A DNA stretch of 64,000 nucleotides from NCBI RefSeq assembly GCF_000614125.1, contig NZ_BAKJ01000006.1:1-64000 (forward strand). The letters are read 5' to 3'. Below are positions 54,571-64,000 of the stretch, piece by piece (within the stretch, counting starts at the first letter, position 1; the number at the start of each line of letters is the position of its first letter). The stretch is from Bacteroides rodentium JCM 16496. GTDB lineage: Bacteria; Bacteroidota; Bacteroidia; Bacteroidales; Bacteroidaceae. Position numbers and translations under genes: made by a program. The notes beneath the pieces were generated by a model. The model had not been told where the DNA came from and made no database searches. It worked only from the letters and a program-made list of their open reading frames with translations.

Positions 54571-54658
54571 GTACTCTCAGTATACGACAGATGTACCCTA
54601 AGTATACGACAGAGGTACCCTAAGTATACGACTGAGATACCCTAAGTATGGAACTTAG
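54571..54658. repeat. 22-bp tandem repeat array, 4 units
   Basis: Four units of exactly 22 bp lie at 54571-54592, 54593-54614, 54615-54636 and 54637-54658, with the core GTACCCTAAGTATACGACAGAG. Units 2 and 3 differ at one position; units 1 and 4 are worn. The GTATAC palindrome is in three of them. No spacers. It lies in the 228-nt gap before the GH51 gene, so its 22-bp period puts each copy on the same DNA face. Confidence 0.85.
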
Positions 54659-54704
54659 CTCCGTTTTGACTTTAAATGTAAATTATTAATACCAACTTAA
54701 TACC

Positions 54705-57244
54705 ATGAATGGATTTTTGAAATTATTGTCCTTGTGTCTGTTCTTGACACTGACCGTTCCTTTGCAGGCTATAACGAACGGTGTGGCGAACGAACCCGAT
54801 TCAGTCTACCTCTTTTCCTACTCCCATGTCGACGGTAGTGGCGGTCTGAAACTTGCCTGGAGTCCCGATGGCAACCGGTGGTTCAGCGTGGCAGACGGCA
54901 ACTCCTTTGTCAACTCGGACTTTGGTCCCTGGGGGCAAATGAAGCGGATGCTGAAACCGCACTTGATGCAGACCCGTGCCGACGACCGCTGGCACTGCAT
55001 CTGGGAACTGACGGAAAGTGGAAACTCCCTTGCCTACGTCGAGTCTCCCGACTTGCTGCAATGGAAAGCGCAGAAATACTTTGACCGTTCCCGCCTTGCC
55101 GAATATCAGCCAGTGGAGGTCTATCCCACCGTGCGGAAGGAGGTTCTGCTGAACGGTGCCATGCAGCAGGGCTGGACGCAGCGTGTGCCGTATGCCACGG
55201 TGCAGCGCATCATCTCCTTTGCAGAGCATAAGAAGTACCGCCAGGCACTTCACGCCGAACGTACCGAGCAAGACCTCGTTCGTTTTGCCGGACTGAAACC
55301 GGTGGAGGCGACTATCGAGGTGGAGACGGAATGTGCAAAACCCATCAGCAAGCACTTGATAGGTATCTTCTTCGAAGACATCAACTATGCTGCGGATGGA
55401 GGACTGTATGCCGAGCTGGTACAGAACCGCGACTTCGAGTATTCGTCCAAGGACGGTTCACACCAAGGTTGGGACGGCACATATGCCTGGGCGGTGAAAG
55501 AGGGCGATGCTGCGGCTGCCGTAACCATTGCCACTGCCGACCCCATTCATCCCAATAACCCTCATTATGCCGTATTGGAGGCGCGTCCCGGAGTGGCATT
55601 GCAGAACGACGGTTTCGACGGTATCAGCCTGAAGAAAGGGGAGAAGTACGATTTCTCTCTCTTCGCCCGTGTGGCACCGGGCAGCAAGGGAGGCGAGGTG
55701 GTTGTTTGCCTGCTCGACCAGACGGGCCGTGAGATTGCCCGCTCTTCCGTCAATGTGTCCTCCAAAGAGTGGAAGAAACAGCAGACGGTGCTGACGGCAA
55801 ACGCCGATGTGCGTGCCGCCGTGCTCTCGCTTCAGCCGCAGACGGTGGGGACACTGCATCTTGATATGATTTCCCTTTTCCCGCAAAATACATTCAAGGG
55901 CCATAAGAACGGCTTGCGTGCCGACCTGGCACAGACGCTTGCCGACTTGCATCCGCGCTTCGTCCGCTTCCCCGGCGGCTGCGTGGCTCATGGCGACGGC
56001 ATCGATAATATCTATGACTGGAAAGGTTCTATCGGACCGCTCGAAGCCCGCAAGCCGTTGCGCAATCTGTGGGGCTATCATCAGACACGCGGACTGGGCT
56101 ACTTCGAGTACTTTCGCTTCTGCGAAGATATGGGTGCCGAACCTCTGCCGGTATTGGCAGCGGGCGTGCCGTGCCAGAACTCGGGCACACACTCGCACTA
56201 TGCCGACAACTGTCCGCAGGGTGCCAATGCGGAACTGATGCGCTACGGCCAGCAGGGAGGCATCCCGATGGAGGATATGCCGGCCTACATTCAGGATGTG
56301 CTGGACCTGATAGAGTATGCCAATGGCGATGCGCGCCGCACCGTGTGGGGGAGGAAGCGTGCCGAGGCAGGTCATCCCAAGCCTTTCAACCTGAAGTACA
56401 TCGGCATAGGCAACGAGGACATGATTACCGAAGTTTTCGAAGAGCGCTTTGCCATGATATACAAGGCTGTCAGGGAGAAGCATCCCGAAATTACGGTTGT
56501 CGGCACCGTAGGTCCCTTTTACGAAGGTACGGACTATGCGGAGGGCTGGCGGCTTGCCACGGAACTGGGTGTGCCCATGGTGGACGAACACTATTACGTA
56601 GACCCGGGTTGGATGATTCACAACCAGGACTATTACGACCGCTACGACCGCACCAAGTCCAAGGTCTATCTGGGCGAATATGCCGCCCACCTGCCCGGAC
56701 GTCCCAACAACATAGAGACAGCACTGGCAGAAGCCTCTATCTGACTTCGGTGGAACGTAATGCCGATGTGGTGGAGATGACCTCGTACGCCCCGCTGCTG
56801 GCGAAGGAAGGCCATACGCAGTGGAATCCCGACTTGATTTATTTCAATAATACGGAGGTGAAACCCACCGTGGGCTACTACACGCAGCAGATGTATGGCC
56901 GGAATGCGGGTACGCACTATATCACCTCGCACGTGGCGCTGAGCAACGGGCAGGAGGCTGTCCGCAAACGCATCGGCGTGTCGGTGGTGAAGGATGAGGC
57001 CACGGGCGACCATATCGTGAAGCTGGTGAATCTGCTTCCGGTGGAGGTTTCCTCTACAGTGAAGCTGAAGGGCATCGACTTGCAGAACCCCTCGGCGGTG
57101 AAGACGCTGCTGACGGGTGACCCGAAGGACAAGCAGGCACGTTCCGTGACTTCCGCCTTCGACATCGGCGGCGCGGAGTTTCCTTACGTCCTGCCCGCCT
57201 ATTCGTTTACGGTGATACGCATCCATCAGAATAAGGGAAAATAA
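54705..57244 (+). CDS. GH51 alpha-L-arabinofuranosidase with N-terminal half propeller (frame broken)
   Basis: GH51 enzymes release alpha-L-arabinofuranose from arabinan or arabinogalactan side chains. After the signal peptide (residues 1-23) come about 190 residues that look like two or three blades of a GH43-like propeller (DSVYLFSYSHVDGSGGLKLA, DLLQWKAQKYFD), too short for a full domain. The GH51 part starts at VEATIEVETECAKPISKHL. It has FRFCEDMGAEPLPVLAAG, the acid/base Glu in IGIGNEDMITEVFEE and the nucleophile Glu in VYLGEYAAHLPG. The frame breaks at 56734-56735, where CCC is read as CC; restored length is 846 residues, ending at 57244. A 22-bp repeat array lies upstream. Confidence 0.9.
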
Positions 57245-57360
57245 GGATAAAGGATTAGGGATTAGAGATTGAAAACTCTGTGCTTTTGTGGCGCTGTGTT
57301 GAAATTGAGAATCCGTGTAATTCGTGCCTGAAAACATAATAACTCAATACCTTGAAAGAT

Positions 57361-59366
57361 ATGAAGCAATTATTGACATTGGCATTTGTTGTAGCCATAG
57401 CCGGCAATGTATCGGCACAAAAGCAGCAGACTTTGCACTCGGGTTATCCCATCGACCCGGTGCCTTTCACTTCGGTCAAGGTGACCGATGGCTTCTGGGG
57501 ACAACGCTTGAAGGCGAGCCGCGAGGTAACCATTCCGCTGGCCTTCAGCAAATGCGAGGAGACGGGGCGCTATGAGAACTTCGTGAAGGCGGCGCATCCC
57601 AGCGAGGACTACAAGGTGGGCGGTCTGTCTTTTGACGACACAGACGTCTACAAGACCATCGAAGGCGCGAGCTACTCGCTCCAGACTTATCCCGACAAGA
57701 AGCTGGAACGTTACATAGACAGTGTGCTCGTAATCGTAGCCGCCGCCCAGGAGCCGGATGGGTACCTCTATACTGCCCGCACGATGAATCCGAAGCATCC
57801 GCACGAATGGTCGGGGCCGGAGCGCTGGAGCAAGGTGGAGGTGCTGAGCCATGAGTTCTACAACTTGGGACACATGGTAGAGGGTGCTGTGGCCCACTAC
57901 CAGGCTACGGGTAAGCGCAACTTCCTCGACATTGCCATCCGCTATGCCGATTGTGTCTGCCGCAATATCGGTGAAGGGCCGGAGCAGAAGCGCCTCGTGC
58001 CGGGACACCAGATTGCCGAGATGGCGCTGGTGAAACTCTATACGGTGACGGGCGACCGCAAGTACCTGGACCAGGCGAAGTTTTTCCTCGATGCCCGCGG
58101 AACGACCGGCCGCAAGGATGCCTACAGCCAGGCACACAAGCCCGTGCTGGAGCAGGATGAAGCCGTGGGACATGCCGTGCGTGCGGAGTACATGTACTCG
58201 GGCATGGCCGACGTGGCTGCCATTACGGGAGACACATCCTATATCCATGCCATCGACCGCATCTGGGAGAACATCGTGAACAAGAAGATATACATTACCG
58301 GCGGTGTGGGAGCCCGTCATGCAGGCGAGGCCTTCGGCGACAACTATGAGCTGCCCAACCTGACGGCCTATAACGAGACGTGCGCCGCCATCGGCAATGT
58401 CTATACCAACTACCGTCTGTTCCTGCTGCACGGTGATGCCAAATACTTCGACGTGCTGGAGCGTTCGCTCTACAACGGTCTGATTTCCGGCGTTTCGCTG
58501 GACGGCGGACGCTTCTTCTACCCCAATCCACTGGCTTGCGACGGCAAGTACCGTTTCAATGCCGACCACACGATTACGCGCCAGCCGTGGTTCGGTTGCG
58601 CCTGCTGCCCCAGCAACATCAGTCGCTTCATCCTTCGCTGCCGGGCTATGTCTATGCGGTGAAGGATGACAAGGTGTATGTCAATCTGTTCCTCTCCAAC
58701 CGGGCCGAGCTGAAGGTGAACGGGAAGAACGTGGTGCTGGAGCAGGAGACCTCTTATCCCTGGAACGGTGATATCCGCTTGACAGTGGCAAAGGGCAACC
58801 AGCCGTTCGTCATGAATGTCCGTATTCCGGGCTGGGTACGCGGCAGTGTGCTGCCGGGTGACTTGTATTCGTATGCCGACGGGCAGGAGCTTGCCTACCG
58901 CGTGTCTGTCAACGGTCAGGAGGTACGGGGCGAACTGCAGAACGGTTACCTCGGCATCGACCGCCGCTGGAAGAAAGGGGATGTGGTAGAGATTCATTTT
59001 GATATGCAGCCGCGTGTGGTGAAAGCCAATGACAAGGTTGCCGCCGACCGTGGCCGTGTGGCCATAGAGCGTGGTCCGCTGGTGTATTGCGCCGAGTGGC
59101 CGGACAATGATTTCAATATCTCCACCCTGCTGCTGAACCGGCATCCGAAGTTCCAACTGGTGGAGCGCCCCGACCTGCTTGGCGGTATCAACGAAATTAC
59201 CACCCGTGCGCAAGCCTTGAGCTATGATGCCACGGGCCGCCTTGCCGCGAAGGATGTGAAGTTGACGTTGATTCCTTATTATGCTTGGGCGCATCGTGGT
59301 GAAGGCCGGATGGAAGTGTGGTTGCCGATAGAAGTGGGAGCCGCTTCGGCAGAACTGCAGGAATAA
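57361..59366 (+). CDS. GH127 beta-L-arabinofuranosidase (frame broken)
   Basis: GH127 enzymes of the HypBA1 type remove beta-L-arabinofuranose by a Cys nucleophile held by Zn. The 668-residue protein has a signal peptide (MKQLLTLAFVVAIAGNVSAQ) and starts PFTSVKVTDGFWGQRLKA. The metal/catalytic parts are NLTAYNETCAAIGNVYTNYR (Glu and first Cys) and QPWFGCACCPSNISRF (Cys pair with the nucleophile). The barrel is followed by a beta-sandwich. The frame breaks at 58632-58633, where CCC is read as CC; restored, the join reads SRFIPSLPGYVYAVKDDKV. I chose the ATG at 57361 over an in-frame TTG at 57352. It lies 116 nt after the first GH51 gene. Confidence 0.92.
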
Positions 59367-59394
59367 ACGATGTATCTGCATCTAAGGATTTTAT

Positions 59395-59402
59395 TATTTT
59401 TG
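59395..59402 (+). promoter_or_regulatory. Bacteroides -7 box (TATTTTTG) for the second GH51 gene
   Basis: An exact TAnnTTTG match lies 42 nt before the ATG at 59444. Confidence 0.45.
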
Positions 59403-59443
59403 TAAACTGTTTCCGCATTACTATAACATTTTACATTACTTAT

Positions 59444-61370
59444 ATGAAACAACTGATTACCACTCTTTTATTGTCTTGCGCCTTGGGTGCGCAGGCACAA
59501 CATGTGATGACCGTCGACGTCGCCCGGCCTACGGCCAAGATACAGCCCACGATGTACGGCATCTTCTTCGAAGACATCAACTTCGGTGCCGACGGCGGAC
59601 TCTACGCCGAGCTGGTGAAGAACCGCTCCTTTGAGTTCCCGCAGCCCTTCGTCGGCTGGATACCCTTCGGCAACGTCACGGTGCAGGACGCCGAGCCCTG
59701 CTTCGACCGCAATCCCCACTACGTGCGTATCGTCAATGACGGACGCCTGCTGCGTGCCGGACTCGACAATGAAGGCTATCGCGGCATCGGCCTGAAGCAG
59801 AGCGAGGAATACCGCTTCACCGCCTATACCCGTACTCCGGATGCCCGCCCCATGAAGCTATCCATCGAGCTGGTGAACTCGCGCGGTGAGAACCTGCTGA
59901 AGCGGGAAATCGAAATCAGCGGCAATAGCTGGCAAAAACAGACGGTTGTCCTCCAATCTCCTTTCACCGATGCCACTCGCGTCTGCGCGTGGTGTTGCTG
60001 ACGGAGGGTACGGTAGACATGGACCACATCTCGCTCTTCCCCGTCAAGACCTGGAAGAACCGCGAGAACGGTCTGCGTGCCGACCTCGCCCAAGCGCTCT
60101 ATGACCTCAATCCCGGCGTCTTCCGCTTCCCCGGCGGCTGCATCATCGAGGGTAACAGCCTTGCTACCCGCTACCAGTGGAAGCATTCCGTGGGCCCGGT
60201 GGAGAACCGTCCGCTGAACGAGAACCGTTGGAACTACACCTTCAAGCATAAGGCTTTTCCCGACTATTTCCAAAGCCTCGGTCTGGGCTACTACGAATAC
60301 TTCCTGCTGAGTGAGGACCTCGGAGCCGAACCGCTTCCCGTCCTCAGTTGCGGCCTCTCCTGCCAGTACGAGAGCAACGAAGTGGTGCCCCTCGACGAGC
60401 TCGACCCCTACGTGCAGGATGCCCTCGACCTTATCGAATTCGCCAATGGTCCCGTTACTTCCACCTGGGGAAAGCTGCGTGCCGAAATGGGACATCCGGA
60501 GCCGTTCCACCTCAAGATGATTGGCATCGGCAACGAACAGTGGGATAAGGTATATACCGAGCGTCTGGAAGTCTTTACCAAAGCCATCCGCGCCCGCTAT
60601 CCCGACATCAAGATTGTCGGCTCCTCCGGCCCCAACGCCGATGGTGACAAGTTCGACTACCTCTGGCCCGAGATGAAACGCATCGGTGTGGACCTGGTGG
60701 ACGAGCACTACTACATGGCCCCCGACTGGTTCTTTGCCAATGCCGCCCGCTATGACAGCTACGACCGCCGAGGCCCCAAAGTCTTTGCCGGCGAGTATGC
60801 CTCCCACGATCACCCCACGGGCAAGGCCAACAATTTCCTGGCCGCCCTCTCCGAGGCCGCCTTCATGACCGGGCTGGAGCGCAACGCCGACGTGGTGCAC
60901 CTTGCCACCTATGCCCCGCTCTTTGCCCATGTGGATGCCTGGCAGTGGAATCCGGACCTCATCTGGTTCGATAACCTCCGCATGATGCGCACCCCGAACT
61001 ATTACGTCCAGCAGATGTATGGCATGAATGCTGGTACCGACGTTCTCCGTCTGCAGATGGACGGCAAGCCGGTGGCCGGGCAAGACAGCTCTATGCCACG
61101 GCCTCCCTCGATGCCCCTACGGGAGAAATTATCCTGAAGCTGGTCAACGCAGGCAGCACCCCGGTCCAAGTGCAAGTCAACTTCAACGGTTTGAAGAAAC
61201 GCCAACTCATCGGCGGTTCGTGCACTTATCTGCAGAACTGCGACTGGCGTACGGTGAATACCTTGGAACAAGAAGCTCTCGCTCCCCGTATCCGCCCCGT
61301 GCAAGTCGGCGCGCAATCCCTTGACCTGGAGCTGCAGCCCCGTTCATTCAGCGTCTACCGCCTGCATTGA
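59444..61370 (+). CDS. GH51 alpha-L-arabinofuranosidase, second copy (frame broken twice)
   Basis: This is a standard-size secreted GH51 enzyme of about 642 residues: signal peptide (MKQLITTLLLSCALGAQAQ), PTMYGIFFEDINFGADGGLY, GVFRFPGGCIIEGNSLATRY, acid/base Glu in MIGIGNEQWDKVYTER, nucleophile Glu in VFAGEYASHDHPTGK. It has no N-terminal half propeller, unlike the copy at 54705. The frame breaks at 59978 (CC read as C; join PRLRVVLLTEGTVDMDH) and 61087 (AA read as A; join AGQDKLYATASLDAPTGE). Codon use is strikingly rich in C-ending codons. It sits 77 nt after GH127, so the two arabinofuranosidases of opposite anomeric type lie side by side. Confidence 0.92.
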
Positions 61371-61515
61371 CATCCTCTTCCGAAAGGCGGGGGAAGATGG
61401 TATACAATCCGTTTTCCCTCCCCTTTCCGGGGCATGAACCGTGGAAAATTGCTTCCGCGAGCAAATATTCATCCTTTTTGGGCTGATTCTCCTCTTGAAA
61501 TAGCCCGATTTGCCT

Positions 61516-61523
61516 TATTTTTG
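61516..61523 (+). promoter_or_regulatory. Bacteroides -7 box (TATTTTTG) for the GH2 gene
   Basis: An exact TAnnTTTG match lies 55 nt before the GH2 ATG. The rest of 61371-61578 has no gene. Confidence 0.45.
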
Positions 61524-61578
61524 TAACAGCATTCGGAGCATTCCCTATGCTGTTATTACTATTTTTAAACTAATCATC

Positions 61579-64000
61579 ATGAAGAAACATCTCATTACCG
61601 GACTGTTTGCAGCCTTGGCCTTCTCTGCCAGCGCACAGTCCTTCAAAGAATGGCTCGATCCCGAGGTCAACGCCGTGAACCGTGCCCCCATGCACACCAA
61701 CTACTTCGCTTATGAGTCGGCAGATGCCGCCACCCGGGGCTTGAAAGAACAATCGTCCCGTTTCATGACACTGAATGGCACCTGGAAGTTCTTCTGGGTG
61801 AAGGATGCCGATGCCCGCCCCACCGACTTCTGGCGTGTGGGCTACAATGACAAAGGTTGGAACGACATCCCCGTCCCCGGGGTGTGGGAGCTGAACGGCT
61901 TTGGCGACCCTATCTATGTGAATGTTGCTACGCCTGGCGCAACCAGTTCCAGAACAACCCACCGCAGGTGCCCGTCGAGAACAATCATGTAGGCTCTTAC
62001 CGCCGCGAGATTACCGTGCCCGCCGACTGGAAGAACAAGGACATCATCGCCCATTTCGGCTCTGTCACCTCTAATATGTATCTGTGGGTGAACGGTCGTT
62101 ATGTAGGTTATAGTGAAGACAGCAAGCTCGAAGCCGAATTCGACCTGACCCCTTACCTGAAGCCCGGCCAGAAGAATTTGATTGCTTTTCAGGTATTCCG
62201 CTGGTGCGACGGTACCTACCTCGAAGACCAGGACTTCTTCCGCTACAGCGGTGTAGGCCGTGATTGCTATCTTTATGCCCGCGACAAGAAACGCATTCAG
62301 GACATCCGCGTCACTCCCGACCTGGATGCCGACTACCGCAACGGTTCCTTGAGAGTGCAGCTCGATGTGAAGGGGGGCGGCAACGTCAGCCTTGAACTGC
62401 TGGATGCTGCCGGAAAGCAGGTGGCTACAGCTGCTGCCAAAGGCAGTGGCACTGTCCTGATAAATGTGGAGAATCCTCATAAATGGACGGCAGAAACACC
62501 CTACTTGTATACTCTGCATGCCACCCTGCAAGGCAGCAGTGAAGTGATTCCCGTTAAGGTAGGTTTCCGCAAGATAGAGCTGACAGGCAACCAGATTCTG
62601 GTCAACGGACAGCCTGTTCTCTTCAAGGGTGCCGATCGCCACGAACTGGACCCGGACGGCGGCTATGTCATCTCCCGTGAACGTATGCTGCAGGACATCC
62701 AGGTGATGAAGCAATTCAACTTAAACGCCGTGCGCACCTGCCACTATCCCGACAACAATCTTTGGTATGACCTTTGCGACCAGTACGGCATCTATGTAGT
62801 GGCAGAAGCGAATATCGAATCTCACGGGATGGGTTACGGAGAAGAAACCCTTGCCAAGCGTGATGATTATAGAAAAGCGCACTTGGAGCGCAACCAGCGC
62901 AACGTGCAGCGCAGTTTCAACCATCCCAGCATCATCTTCTGGTCACTCGGCAACGAAGCCGGCTATGGTCCTAACTTCGAGGCCGCCTACGACTGGGTGA
63001 AAGCCGAAGACCCCAGCCGTGCCTGCCAGTACGAGCAAGCCGGCAAGACAGGCAAGACTGACATTTACTGCCCCATGTACTATGGTTATGAGGGTTGCCG
63101 GAAGTATTGCGAGGATGCCTCCATGACGAAACCTCTCATTCAGTGCGAATACGCTCACGCCATGGGCAACTCCGAAGGAGGCTTCAAGGAGTACTGGGAT
63201 TTGGTTCGCAAGTATCCCAAATACCAAGGTGGCTTTATCTGGGATTTCGTCGACCAGTCTCCCCGCTGGACGGGCAAGAACGGCAAGATGATTTATGCCT
63301 ACGGCGGCGACTTCAACCGCTTCGACGCCAGTGACGGCAACTTCTGCGACAACGGCCTTATCAGCCCCGACCGTGTGCCCAACCCTCACATGTACGAAGT
63401 GGGGCGTATCTATCAGGACATCTGGACTACTCCGGCCGACTTGGAGAACGGTGAAATCAATGTGTTCAACGAGTACTTCTTCCGCGACCTCTCTGCCTAC
63501 TACATGGAGTGGGAGGTGCTGAAAGGCGGCAAAGTGATGCGTACCGGTCGTGTGGACAATCTGAATGTAGCCCCCCGGCAGACTGCCAAAGTCAGACTGG
63601 ACTTGGGCAAGACCTGCCAATGTACCGAATGGCTGCTAAACGTTTCCTACAAGCTGAAGAATCGCGAGGGGCTGCTTCCCGCCGGCCATGTGGTGGCCAA
63701 GGACCAGCTGACACTCAATCCCTACAAGGCTCCTTCCATGGAACTGAAGAACTGCGTGCAGAGCAATGTAGAGGTAGTGGCTCCCCAAGTGCAGGATAAC
63801 GATTGGAAGTATCTTATCGTTTCCGGTGATGCGTTCCGGGTAGAAATCAACAAGCACAACGGTTACCTGACCAAGTACGAAGTGAACGGACAGAATATGA
63901 TTAAGGACGGTGAGGCCCTGACGCCCAATTTCTGGCGTGCTCCGACCGACAATGATTTCGGTGCGGGCCTGCAACGCAAGTACATCGCTTGGAAGAATCC
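61579..64000 (+). CDS. GH2 beta-galactosidase, N-terminal ~807 residues (frame broken; cut by window edge)
   Basis: GH2 enzymes remove terminal beta-linked galactose. The protein has a signal peptide (MKKHLITGLFAALAFSASAQ), the sugar-binding domain (FMTLNGTWKFFWVKDADARP, then PGVWELNGFGDPIYVNV), the immunoglobulin-like domain, and the TIM barrel. Here FKGADRHELDPDGGYVISRE, IIFWSLGNEAGYGPNF (acid/base Glu) and PLIQCEYAHAMGNSEGGF (nucleophile Glu) are clear. The small beta-gal domain region begins at the right edge (APTDNDFGAGLQRKYI). One break lies at 61927, where GG is read as G; restored, the join reads VNVGYAWRNQFQNNPPQV. Beyond this the frame is open to position 64000. The usual length is about 1040-1080 residues. 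Confidence 0.93.

Noticed and set aside
59824..61083. Long open frame (419 codons) on the minus strand across the second GH51 gene
   Set aside because: It is antisense to a clear GH51 enzyme with catalytic motifs; the high G/C at third positions makes such shadows. The same applies to minus-strand frames at 52855-54303, 55458-56690, 57370-58569, 61914-62714 and 62943-63620.

Overview
The window looks like a chromosomal piece of a gut Bacteroides (Bacteroidales). The signs are SusC-like/DUF4249, FecR/ECF and LytTR-type signalling genes, Bacteroidales-restricted families (DUF2027, DUF4827), many secreted glycoside hydrolases, and promoters of the Bacteroides type (TAnnTTTG -7 boxes).

Layout. 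0-4.2 kb: end of a fimbrillin-like lipoprotein gene, then tsaC, a ClC channel with CBS domains, and fmt. 4.4-11.8 kb: a 22-bp tandem repeat array, then a heavy-metal RND pump in which the inner-membrane pump is fused to its TolC-like channel, its adaptor, and a LytS/LytTR two-component pair. 11.9-21.1 kb: housekeeping genes rpe, comEC, a DHH phosphoesterase, DUF4827, glmM, and (minus strand) queA with a Nudix hydrolase, then a DUF2027/Smr protein. 21.1-33.2 kb: a compact minus-strand island, visibly more AT-rich than its neighbours, with two Ser/Thr kinases, a PP2C phosphatase, four FHA proteins (one a transmembrane FHA-trypsin-like protease), a WG-repeat protein, a beta-barrel protein, a lipoprotein and one unknown protein. 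I consider this envelope-spanning phosphosignalling system the most interesting content. A ~305-nt structured ncRNA with its own promoter and terminator lies at its upstream edge. 34-38.3 kb: an AAA/DUF4143 ATPase, then a TPR sensor kinase with a LytTR regulator. 38.5-46 kb: a small exported protein, an ECF sigma/FecR/TonB-receptor/DUF4249 system, and hemW. Two MITE-like elements flank sigma and hemW in opposite orientation. 46.6-64 kb: a plus-strand run of secreted CAZymes (GH16, DUF2264, BNR_4, GH105, GH43, GH97, GH51, GH127, GH51, GH2). Together these fit removal of arabinose, galactose and uronate from an arabinogalactan-like plant glycan. No SusC/D pair lies inside the window.

Data quality. 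Twenty single-base changes in homopolymer runs break reading frames in 17 genes, including housekeeping genes (glmM, queA, comEC). Nineteen are contractions and one looks like an expansion. They are best read as sequencing or assembly errors rather than gene decay. I give each affected gene as one CDS spanning the break and name the site. All family names come from recognising motifs by eye; no database search was run.
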